From Sulfurimonas crateris (GTDB lineage: Bacteria; Campylobacterota; Campylobacteria; Campylobacterales; Sulfurimonadaceae), in contig CAMCYC010000017.1 in the NCBI GenBank assembly GCA_945883795.1, forward strand, positions 1-41,090: a DNA stretch of 41,090 bases. The letters are read 5' to 3'. Both the position numbers and the translations under genes were made by a program. Of the stretch, positions 34,158-41,090 are shown piece by piece (within the stretch, counting starts at the first letter, position 1; the number at the start of each line of letters is the position of its first letter). The notes under the pieces were generated by a model. It had not been told where the DNA came from. It searched no databases and saw only the letters and a program-made list of their open reading frames with translations.

Positions 34158-34952
34158 ATGAATACTTTTAGTATTAACCATATCTCTTCAAAATCAATTC
34201 TCAGTGCGTTTGATTTTGCACTTAATCCTATTGCTATCACAGATTCGGATTTGAAAAGAGGTGTGAAGATTTTGTATGTAAATCCCGCTTTTTTAAAGCA
34301 GACAGGCTACAGCAAAGAAGAGCTTTTGGGTGAAAGTCCTAAGATACTTCAAGGTCCTAAAAGTAATCAAGAGATGCTTTTAAAACTTAAAGAAACTCTC
34401 TTGCGTGATGAAGATTTTCACGGACAAACAACAAATTATAAAAAAGATAAAACTCCTTATATTGTTCAGTGGAGCATCTCCCCTTTAAAAAATGTATACA
34501 ATAAGACTGTCGCATTTATCTCCATTCAAAAAATCTTAACTAAAGAAATAGACGCTATTAACAACAACATACTTTTTGAAAGTATCATTCAGCAGTCGCC
34601 ACAAGCAATACTTGTTTCTGACCTTGAAGGAAAGATTATTTATACAAACGAAGCTTTTGTTAACAGTACGGGCTATTCGATAAATGAACTTGTTGGACAA
34701 CATACAAGAATGCTTAAATCAGGAAAACAGAATCAAGAGTTTTATGAAAAGATGTGGTTTGAACTTGTACATCATGAAAGTTTTGAAGGAATCTTTATTA
34801 GTAAAAAGAAAAATGGTTCTCTTTTTTATAATAAACAAAGTATTCGATTAGTAAAAGATATAGATGGCATGCCAAAATATTATATGTCAATTTCTCATGA
34901 TATTACAAATCTTAAAAATGCTTTAGCAACGAAAAAAAAGCAATCAAGTTGA
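34158..34952 (+). CDS. Tandem PAS protein, first domain LOV-like without the cysteine
   Basis: 264 residues made only of two PAS/PAC units (about 15-125 and 133-255). The first reads GESPKILQGPKSNQEML, which follows the LOV pattern G-x-NCRFLQGPxT but has Pro at the cysteine position. The second reads GQHTRMLKSGKQNQEFY and ISHDITNLK. There is no output domain, so it should act through partners. ATG 34158 is preferred over ATG 34146 because AAAGGA (34141-34146) runs into the earlier start and suits the later one. It is the last gene of the sensory block and ends before a strong hairpin. Confidence 0.8.
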   Translation: MNTFSINHISSKSILSAFDFALNPIAITDSDLKRGVKILYVNPAFLKQTGYSKEELLGESPKILQGPKSNQEMLLKLKETLLRDEDFHGQTTNYKKDKTPYIVQWSISPLKNVYNKTVAFISIQKILTKEIDAINNNILFESIIQQSPQAILVSDLEGKIIYTNEAFVNSTGYSINELVGQHTRMLKSGKQNQEFYEKMWFELVHHESFEGIFISKKKNGSLFYNKQSIRLVKDIDGMPKYYMSISHDITNLKNALATKKKQSS

Positions 34953-34985
34953 TGCACTAAACTTTCAACAAACATTTTTAAGAGA

Positions 34986-35030
34986 TTAGGAATTAAAAGA
35001 TAATTTTAATTCCTAAAAGTTTTTTATTTT
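34986..35030. terminator. Bidirectional terminator between sensory block and ED operon
   Basis: TTAGGAATTAAAA (34986-34998) and TTTTAATTCCTAA (35004-35016) form a perfect 13-bp stem with loop GATAA, followed by AAGTTTTTTATTTTT on the plus strand. The convergent eda gene ends at 35024, just beyond it, so one hairpin probably serves both sides. Confidence 0.85.
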
Positions 35031-35656
35031 TGATTTAATAATTCTACTGCTTCTCGTGTGAGTTGTGTTATCTCATCAAATTTTTTTGCTTCGATAAGCT
35101 CTTGTGGAACTATCCAGCTTCCACCGATACATGCCACATTTGGGAGTTCCAAAAAGCTCCTTGCATTCTCTTTATTAATCCCACCAGTTGGGCAAAAAAT
35201 CACATCTTTAAAAGGTCCGCCAAACGCTTTGAGTGCGCCAACTCCTCCTACAACTGTTGCAGGAAAAAGCTTAAACGCATCAAAACCATATTCAAGTCCA
35301 CTCATAATTTCACTTGCAGTTGCAACTCCTGGCAAAAGAGGCATAAAAGAATTTTTTGAAAATTCAGCCAAACTTTTTGTAAGTCCTGGAGAGATTGCAA
35401 ATTTTGCACCAGCATTTTCTACAGCTTTAAAAGTCTCAATATTTATAACAGTTCCCGCACCAGTGAGTGCATGAGGAAACTCTTTTGCCACAGCTTCAAT
35501 CGCTTCAATCGCAGCAGGTGTTCGTAAAGTTATTTCAAAAATATTAACACCACCTCGCAGAAGTGCTTCAGCCAAATGGAGCATTTCATTTGCACTTTTT
35601 ACACTAATGACAGGGATAATTTTGGACACTAACATCACTTCTCTAGCAGTTAACAT
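35024..35656 (-). CDS. eda: 2-keto-3-deoxy-6-phosphogluconate aldolase
   Basis: 210 residues, last gene of the operon. Splits KDPG into pyruvate and glyceraldehyde-3-phosphate, the final step of the Entner-Doudoroff route. Typical sites are IIPVISV, the Glu in FEITLRTPAAIEAI, GAGTVIN, the Schiff-base lysine in FKLFPA and CPTGGI. The start overlaps the edd end by seven bases, so translation is coupled. Confidence 0.95.
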   Translation of the reverse strand: MLTAREVMLVSKIIPVISVKSANEMLHLAEALLRGGVNIFEITLRTPAAIEAIEAVAKEFPHALTGAGTVINIETFKAVENAGAKFAISPGLTKSLAEFSKNSFMPLLPGVATASEIMSGLEYGFDAFKLFPATVVGGVGALKAFGGPFKDVIFCPTGGINKENARSFLELPNVACIGGSWIVPQELIEAKKFDEITQLTREAVELLNQK

Positions 35657-37479
35657 GATTCCTCTCCTACAGCTTCAAATATTGTTGCACCCTCTTCGGC
35701 AGTGTTTACAACTTTACGCATCATACCAAAAAGCTCTCTTCCCACACCATACATATTTTCGCTCAAATTAGGCGTGTTTATCTCCCGTTTTAGAAGTTCA
35801 TCTTCGCTTACATGTAAAATCAAACTTTCAGCATCACAATCAAGTTCTATCATGTCACCATCAATAATTTTGCCTATCACACCACCATCTTTTGCTTCTG
35901 GGCAAAGATGAATTGCAGAGGCAACTTTTCCTGATGCACCTGACATTCTTCCATCTGTAATAATTGCTACTTTATAGCCATTGTCTTGTAATGCTCCCAT
36001 GGACGGCATCAAACCATGCAACTCAGGCATACCGTTTGATTTTGGACCTTGATATGGTAAAACTGCTATAAAGTCAGAATTTAATTCACCTTTACTAAAA
36101 GCCTCTTTGAGTGCTTCTTGGGAATAAAATACTTTTGCAGGAGCTTTTATAATTCTATTGCTCTCTTTGAGTGCAGAAGTTTTGATGATTGAGCGACCAA
36201 TATTTCCATCTAAAACTTTGAGTCCACCTTGTATGTCAAACGGTTTTTTGACACTGCTAATAACTGAAGTATCAGCAGAATTCTCAATTGCTTTTTTATA
36301 TATAAGTTTGCCATTTTCTAAAAATGGTTCTTTGAGATAATTGCTCAAACCAAATCCCATAATAGTATTGACATCTTCATGTAAAAGTCCACTATCCAAA
36401 AGCTCTTTTATCACAACCGCCATCCCACCAGCACTATGAAAATGATTGACATCTGCACTTCCATTTGGATACATGCGACACAGTAATGGTACAACGCTTG
36501 AGAGTGTATTAAAATCATTCCATGTAAGAGTGATTCCACAAGCACGAGCCATAGCGATGAGGTGGATTGTGTGGTTTGTAGAACCTCCTGTTGCCAAAAG
36601 TCCCACGATTGCATTGACAAAACTTTTTTCATCTATCATTTTACCAATTGGCATGTAATTTTCACCCAAAGGGGAAAGCTCTAAAAGTTTAAGCGAAATT
36701 GCCTCTGTGAGGGCATCACGAAGTGGGGTGTTTGCATTTACAAACGAGCCACCTGCCATGTGAAGTCCCATAATTTCCATAAGCATCTGATTGGAATTTG
36801 CTGTGCCATAAAAGGTGCAAGTTCCAGAAGAGTGATAAGATGCACTCTCCGCTTCTAAAAGATTTTCACGAGTTGCTTTACCTTGAGCATATTCTTGACG
36901 AATTTTTGCTTTTTGGCTGTTACTAATTCCTGATTCCATAGGACCAGCAGGTGCAAAAACAATAGGCAAATGTCCAAATTTCATAGCACCTATAAACATA
37001 CCAGGGACAATTTTATCACATACACCAAGCATAATTGCACCGTCAAACATATTATGAGAAAGTGCAATAGCGGTACTTTGAGCAATGTTATCTCGACTAA
37101 AAAGACTCATCTCCATCCCTTTTTGGGATTGTGTTACTCCATCACACATAGCAGCTACACCACCAGCGACTTGTGCATCTGCACCTGCTAAATTTAAAGC
37201 TCTTTTAATAAGTGGTGGAAAATTTACAAAAGGTTGGTGTGCTGAGAGCATGTCGTTATAAGCTGAAACTATAGCAATATTTTCACTTTGCATTTTTATA
37301 AGATGTGCTTTTTCATGGGCTGAACAAGGTGCTATTGCATGGGCGAGATTGCTACAGCTAAGTGAGCCTCTTTGGGGTTTGTTTTTGTGTGCTTCTTCTA
37401 TGCGATTGAGATAGATTGCTCTTGTTTTTTGAGAACGCTCAATAATGTTGTGTGTCACTTCTGTGAGTTTGTTATGCAT
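35650..37479 (-). CDS. edd: 6-phosphogluconate dehydratase
   Basis: 609 residues, normal for Edd. Converts 6-phosphogluconate to KDPG with a [4Fe-4S] cluster. The cluster cysteines are in AAMCDGVTQSQKGMEMS, GVCDKIVPGM and GTCTFYGTANSN; DGRMSGASGKVASAIH is the conserved C-terminal segment. Distinguished from dihydroxy-acid dehydratase by the N-terminal HNKLTEVT.NIIERS pattern and by lying between pgl and eda. The iron-sulfur centre makes it oxygen-sensitive. It overlaps both neighbours by seven to eight bases. Confidence 0.96.
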   Translation of the reverse strand: MHNKLTEVTHNIIERSQKTRAIYLNRIEEAHKNKPQRGSLSCSNLAHAIAPCSAHEKAHLIKMQSENIAIVSAYNDMLSAHQPFVNFPPLIKRALNLAGADAQVAGGVAAMCDGVTQSQKGMEMSLFSRDNIAQSTAIALSHNMFDGAIMLGVCDKIVPGMFIGAMKFGHLPIVFAPAGPMESGISNSQKAKIRQEYAQGKATRENLLEAESASYHSSGTCTFYGTANSNQMLMEIMGLHMAGGSFVNANTPLRDALTEAISLKLLELSPLGENYMPIGKMIDEKSFVNAIVGLLATGGSTNHTIHLIAMARACGITLTWNDFNTLSSVVPLLCRMYPNGSADVNHFHSAGGMAVVIKELLDSGLLHEDVNTIMGFGLSNYLKEPFLENGKLIYKKAIENSADTSVISSVKKPFDIQGGLKVLDGNIGRSIIKTSALKESNRIIKAPAKVFYSQEALKEAFSKGELNSDFIAVLPYQGPKSNGMPELHGLMPSMGALQDNGYKVAIITDGRMSGASGKVASAIHLCPEAKDGGVIGKIIDGDMIELDCDAESLILHVSEDELLKREINTPNLSENMYGVGRELFGMMRKVVNTAEEGATIFEAVGEESC

Positions 37480-38164
37480 AATATACCTCTAATATTGGCT
37501 TTTCTTGTTGCATCATCGAGATGATTGGCATTGAAAACATATCATGATTTTGACACGCTTTGTCAAAAACTTCTTTTTTATTTTTTCCCTCTATGTGCAA
37601 AATAAGTGTTTTTGTTGTGAGTAAAAACTTTCGAGAGAGTGTCATGCGTTCATACGGTTCAACCGTTGCGGTACTAGCACAGCATCGTTCTGTTGTGTCA
37701 AATGCAGTTTTTAACTCTGTTGCATGTGGAAAAAAGGAGGCAGTGTGTGCATCATCTCCCATTCCAAGAATAACCACATCAAAAGTTTCAATAGCTTTAA
37801 GCCTATTTTGGGTGATTTTTACACCATCACTTGCTCTTATGGCAGCATTTTTAAGCGAGATAAATTGTGCCATTTTTGCATGGTTTTGCAATAAATATTG
37901 TGTCAGTAAGTTTTCATTACTTTTTATATCATAAGTTTCAACCCACCGTTCATCTACCAAAGTAATTATGACTTTGTTCCATGGAATGTCTACATTTGAG
38001 AGTTTTTCAAACATTTTTTTTGGGGTATTGCCACCTGAAAAAGCCAAATAAGCTTTCCCTTTTATATGGATGGCATTGAGAATTTCTGCAATAATTCTCT
38101 CACAAAGAGCTTCACTTAAAAGTTCATTATTTTCAAAACTGTTTATTTGATATTTATTTTTCAT
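37472..38164 (-). CDS. pgl: 6-phosphogluconolactonase
   Basis: About 230 residues of the DevB/SOL type, which hydrolyses 6-phosphogluconolactone. Seen: AFSGGNTPKKMFEKL, ITLVDERWV, ILGMGDDAHTASFFP (with the catalytic-region His) and RMTLSRKFLL. I chose the ATG at 38164; in-frame TTG 38188 and ATG 38179 lie inside the zwf end. It overlaps zwf by 11 bases and edd by 8. Confidence 0.93.
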   Translation of the reverse strand: MKNKYQINSFENNELLSEALCERIIAEILNAIHIKGKAYLAFSGGNTPKKMFEKLSNVDIPWNKVIITLVDERWVETYDIKSNENLLTQYLLQNHAKMAQFISLKNAAIRASDGVKITQNRLKAIETFDVVILGMGDDAHTASFFPHATELKTAFDTTERCCASTATVEPYERMTLSRKFLLTTKTLILHIEGKNKKEVFDKACQNHDMFSMPIISMMQQEKPILEVYYA

Positions 38165-39617
38165 ACCAGCTTCTACCATCTCTTTCAATTAAAGCGATGG
38201 AAGCCGAAGGTCCATCTGTACCTGATGTATAAGGTTTTGGTGTAATTCCATTATTTTTCCATCCATCCAAGATTTTATCTGCCCAAACCCATGCTGCTTC
38301 TACTTCATCACGACGCATAAAAAGTGTTGGATTATTTCTCACAACATCAAGTAATAAATGTTCATACGCATCTGGAGTTCTTACAGTTGAGGCTGCGACA
38401 TTGAGGTCAAGTTTTACTTTTTGAAGACGCATTCCTTCATTGAGTCCAGGAATTTTATTCATGATAAAAAGCGAAATACTCTCATCAGGTTGAAGGCGAA
38501 TAACAAGTTTATTGCTATCTATGCAGATGCCACCTTTTGGAAAAATTGAGTGCGGAACATCTTTGAAATCTATCACAATTTCACTATATTTTTCTCGCAT
38601 TCTTTTTCCAGTTCGCAGATAAATAGGCACACCATTCCATCTCCAGTTATCAATATCAGCACGCAAAGCGACAAATGTTTCTGTAAGACTATTCGCATTG
38701 CCACCATCCTCTTCTAAATAACCCACCACAGCTTTTTTATCACTCACACCCGAAGCATATTGCCCTCGAACCGTTTTAAGTCTTAAATTTTCCCCGTCAA
38801 TATATCGTAAAGAGCGGATAACTTTGAGTTTTTCGTCACGAACATTATCTCCATTAAGTGAAGATGGTGGTTCCATGGTGATAAGACACAGGAGTTGTAA
38901 AAGGTGGTTTTGCACCATGTCACGCATAGCTCCATAATTGTCATAATAGCTCCATCGCCCCTCAGCCCCTACAGTTTCAGCCACTGTAATTTGAATATGG
39001 TCAATATAAAGAGAGTTCCAAATTGGTGCAAAAAGCATATTTGAAAATCTTAAAGCCAAAATATTTTGAACAGTATCTTTTCCCAAATAGTGGTCAATTC
39101 TAAAAATTGTAGATTCGCTAAAATGTTTTGAAACTTCATCATTTATCACTTGAGATGATTTTAAATCATTCCCAATTGGCTTTTCCAAAACAACCCGTGA
39201 AGTAGGCAAAATTAAACCCGCATTATCCAAAAATCGGCAAATAGTTCCAAAAAGTGATGGCGCAGTAGAGAGGTAATTTATCCGCTCTTTTTCTTCATGC
39301 CCTTTGAGTAAATTTGCAAGAGATTGGTAAGATTCCTCTTGCATCAAATCTACCATGACATAATGAAGGCGTATTTTAAACACTTCAAACACTTGTTCAT
39401 CAAAAACTTTTTCTTTAAAAGAGGCTTTGAACTTTTGCTCTATAATATTGCAATACTCCTCTTGAGTCATATTATCACGAGAAACAGCAATAATTCTCGT
39501 TTCACTCCCAAGGTGATTCCCTTTGAGAAGATGATATAACGCTGGCATCAACTTACGAAGAGCTAAATCTCCACTTGCACCAAAAATAATAATATCAGAT
39601 TGAATCTCTTTTTTCAT
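38154..39617 (-). CDS. zwf: Glucose-6-phosphate 1-dehydrogenase
   Basis: 487 residues, first gene of the ED operon. Oxidises glucose-6-phosphate to the lactone with NAD(P)+. The Rossmann motif IIIFGASGDLALRKLMPALYH is at residues 9-29, the substrate site RIDHYLGKDTVQNIL follows, then YLRTGKRM. AAAGG lies upstream of the ATG. The promoter should be in 39618-39700 on the minus strand, but no box stood out. Confidence 0.97.
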   Translation of the reverse strand: MKKEIQSDIIIFGASGDLALRKLMPALYHLLKGNHLGSETRIIAVSRDNMTQEEYCNIIEQKFKASFKEKVFDEQVFEVFKIRLHYVMVDLMQEESYQSLANLLKGHEEKERINYLSTAPSLFGTICRFLDNAGLILPTSRVVLEKPIGNDLKSSQVINDEVSKHFSESTIFRIDHYLGKDTVQNILALRFSNMLFAPIWNSLYIDHIQITVAETVGAEGRWSYYDNYGAMRDMVQNHLLQLLCLITMEPPSSLNGDNVRDEKLKVIRSLRYIDGENLRLKTVRGQYASGVSDKKAVVGYLEEDGGNANSLTETFVALRADIDNWRWNGVPIYLRTGKRMREKYSEIVIDFKDVPHSIFPKGGICIDSNKLVIRLQPDESISLFIMNKIPGLNEGMRLQKVKLDLNVAASTVRTPDAYEHLLLDVVRNNPTLFMRRDEVEAAWVWADKILDGWKNNGITPKPYTSGTDGPSASIALIERDGRSWYEK

Positions 39618-39915
39618 TTTTAAAAACCTTTAAATTTACTTGAGGAAGTTTATACTAAATTATCGCTAAGAAGTGGCTATATTTTAGGCAAATAACAAAC
39701 TTATAGAATTGTTAGATAGTGAATAGTAGCACCTTTTGATTACATTACATGTTTTACTTCAATCAAGATAAACTTCATAGTAAATCATTACAATAAATTT
39801 AAATACATTATATGTGTCGGTTCAAGATGTGCATTGCCATTAAGTTAAGCTTTTTCTCAATTACAAACGAAAGGAAGCTATATGATTTTTTAGAGATTTT
39901 TTATAAAAAGTAATA

Positions 39916-39941
39916 GATTGCTTCGTTTCACTCGCAATGAC
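39916..39941. repeat. Dispersed 'GATTGCTTCG...CGCAATGAC' repeat
   Basis: The 26-bp sequence begins GATTGCTTCGTTTC and ends ACTCGCAATGAC. From memory, sequences of this form (attgcttcg...ctcgcaatgac) are a recurrent intergenic repeat in many bacterial genomes. GATTGC/GCAAT and the inner GAAACGAA-type bases form an imperfect hairpin. Only one copy is in this window. Confidence 0.5.
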
Positions 39942-40033
39942 AACCGCTCAAAACAGATACAAAAAGCGTAAGTTAAGTTGGAGCTTTGGAACTAACTAAG
40001 AAATTCAAACTCAACTTTTTATCCCTCTTTAGC

Positions 40034-40039
40034 TATAAT
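40034..40039 (+). promoter_or_regulatory. Likely -10 element for the AAA/STAND-like ATPase gene
   Basis: TATAAT 32 bases upstream of the ATG at 40072, preceded by a T/C-rich tract. AAGG (40060-40063) is the likely ribosome site. Confidence 0.5.
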
Positions 40040-40071
40040 TAAAAATCTCTATAACCAATAAGGCAAATCCC

Positions 40072-41090
40072 ATGGAAAAGTTTTTTAATACAGCAGGTCC
40101 TACAATAGAAGCAGACCATTACCATATTCCACTTTTATCTCGCATAGATTGGCAAGAGATAGAAACTCTTATCAATCAAAAAAAATATTTTATTCTCCAT
40201 GCACCTCGTCAAACAGGAAAAACATCTACACTCTTAGGCATCATGAAAGAGCTAAATTCTAAAGATAAATTTGCATGTGCTTATGCAAATATAGAAGCAG
40301 CTCAAGCAGCAAGAAGCGATGTAGAGAGTGGAATAGAAACAATTTGTAGTGCAGTTGCTTCTCAAATAAATCTTTATCTCAAAGACAATACACTCAAAGA
40401 ATGGTTTCATAGAGGAGAAGGGCGAACCACACCCATTAAAGATAAATTAACAGAGATGTTAAGATTGTGGACAACTAGCTCATCCAAACCAACAGTGCTT
40501 TTACTTGATGAAGTTGATGCCCTTGTTGGAGATACACTTATCTCACTTTTGCGACAAATTAGAGCAGGATATGCCTCACGACCAGAAGCTTTTCCTCAAG
40601 CAATTATTCTTTGTGGTGTGCGAGATATTAAAGATTATAGAATCCACACCAAAGAGCATGAAATTATTACAGGTGGCAGTGCTTTTAATATTAAAGCAAA
40701 ATCAATCAAAATGGGAAATTTTTCTGAGCAAGAGTGCAAACAATTACTTTTAGAACACACTCATGCAACAGGGCAAATATTTGATGAGCTGATATTTCCA
40801 AAACTTTGGAGTGACACAAAAGGGCAACCATGGCTTGTTAATGCTCTAGCCTATCAACTTACTTGGGAAAATAGAGAGCTTAGAGATAGAACAAAATTTA
40901 TTAGTTTTACCCATTACATGATAGCCCGTGAAGAGCTTATTCAAAGCAGAGCTACACACCTAGACCAACTCACAGATAAGCTTAGGGAAGAGAGAGTTTA
41001 TAATGTAATTGCTCCAATTGTAAGTACAAGTAATATTACACATAATCTTAATCCAAATGATATTTTATATGTAGAAGATTTAGGGCTTAT
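40072..41090 (+). CDS. AAA/STAND-like P-loop ATPase (3' truncated)
   Basis: Open to the right edge, 339 residues visible, starting MEKFFNTAGPTIEADHYHIP. The Walker A is HAPRQTGKTST (about residues 45-55) and the Walker B is VLLLDEVDAL. After that come LRQIRAGY and the NFSEQECKQLL segment typical of the AAA_14/AAA_35-like NTPases with a C-terminal winged-helix or nuclease part. GQPWLVNALAYQLTWE follows. These proteins are widespread, of uncertain role, and often recently exchanged between genomes. The C-terminal domain that would define the subtype is outside the window. Confidence 0.75.
   Translation, partial: MEKFFNTAGPTIEADHYHIPLLSRIDWQEIETLINQKKYFILHAPRQTGKTSTLLGIMKELNSKDKFACAYANIEAAQAARSDVESGIETICSAVASQINLYLKDNTLKEWFHRGEGRTTPIKDKLTEMLRLWTTSSSKPTVLLLDEVDALVGDTLISLLRQIRAGYASRPEAFPQAIILCGVRDIKDYRIHTKEHEIITGGSAFNIKAKSIKMGNFSEQECKQLLLEHTHATGQIFDELIFPKLWSDTKGQPWLVNALAYQLTWENRELRDRTKFISFTHYMIAREELIQSRATHLDQLTDKLREERVYNVIAPIVSTSNITHNLNPNDILYVEDLGL

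Larger units (their letters stand above)
39618..40071. other. Non-coding gap of 454 bp between divergent genes
   Basis: Lies between zwf (minus) and the ATPase gene (plus). It is AT-rich and holds no open frame with a ribosome site. It should contain both promoters and includes one dispersed-type repeat at 39916-39941. I see nothing else definite. Confidence 0.7.

Noticed and set aside
35058-35474. Plus-strand open frame of 138 codons opposite eda
   Set aside because: Antisense shadow of a strongly conserved enzyme; no ribosome site, and the predicted protein is not like any family I know.

Overview
The window looks like the chromosome of a low-GC member of the Campylobacterota (epsilonproteobacteria), probably a Sulfurimonas/Arcobacter-type free-living chemolithotroph. 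The main support is the block ccoN-ccoO-ccoQ-ccoP-DUF4006-(TPM-like)-fixH-addB, whose order matches the cbb3 locus known from Campylobacter jejuni, together with hisZ-purA-fliJ-motE-like-DUF507-carA. The species cannot be fixed from the sequence alone.

Layout. 1-480: tail of an unidentified gene, then a non-coding stretch with a perfect 33-bp palindrome, a half copy of it, and two GTGTCAGGCAC-like repeats. 509-6473: housekeeping genes (class V aminotransferase, hisZ, purA, a FliJ-like coiled-coil protein, a MotE/MgtE_N-type secreted protein, DUF507, carA). 6564-7802: three small or medium membrane proteins of unknown function. 7957-13557: an A2-type haem-copper oxidase operon in the unusual order sco1, subunit I, III, IV, II (with two haem-c domains), ctaB. 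14334-19199: the cbb3 oxidase operon. 19212-21820: addB, a cryptic SEC-C zinc motif in frame after its stop codon, and a 51-residue protein.

22079-34952 is the most striking part: about 13 kb of co-directional sensory genes. They are a small unknown protein, a double V4R-like protein, a GAF-PAS histidine kinase, a bacteriophytochrome with intact bilin-site residues and a degenerate GGDEF tail, a CheB-CheR-PAS fusion ending in a pseudo-histidine-kinase (H-box His replaced by Asp), a PAS-GGDEF-EAL protein, an OmpR-type winged-helix protein fused to a LOV blue-light domain, and a tandem-PAS protein with a cysteine-less LOV-like motif. Read together, this looks like a two-colour (red/far-red and blue) light-sensing island linked to c-di-GMP, methyl/demethylase and transcriptional outputs in an organism without visible photosynthesis genes.

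35024-39617 (minus strand) is a compact zwf-pgl-edd-eda operon that gives a complete Entner-Doudoroff route from glucose-6-phosphate. It converges on the sensory operon at a strong bidirectional hairpin. 39618-40071 is non-coding with one dispersed-type repeat. An AAA/STAND-like ATPase gene runs off the right edge.

How they may work together: two dissimilar terminal oxidases side by side suggest adaptation to a wide oxygen range. The ED operon gives NADPH and pyruvate from stored or imported sugar. The photoreceptor island may report light (surface or oxic water) to motility, attachment and gene expression. That last link is inference. No tRNA, rRNA, CRISPR array or complete insertion sequence was seen.
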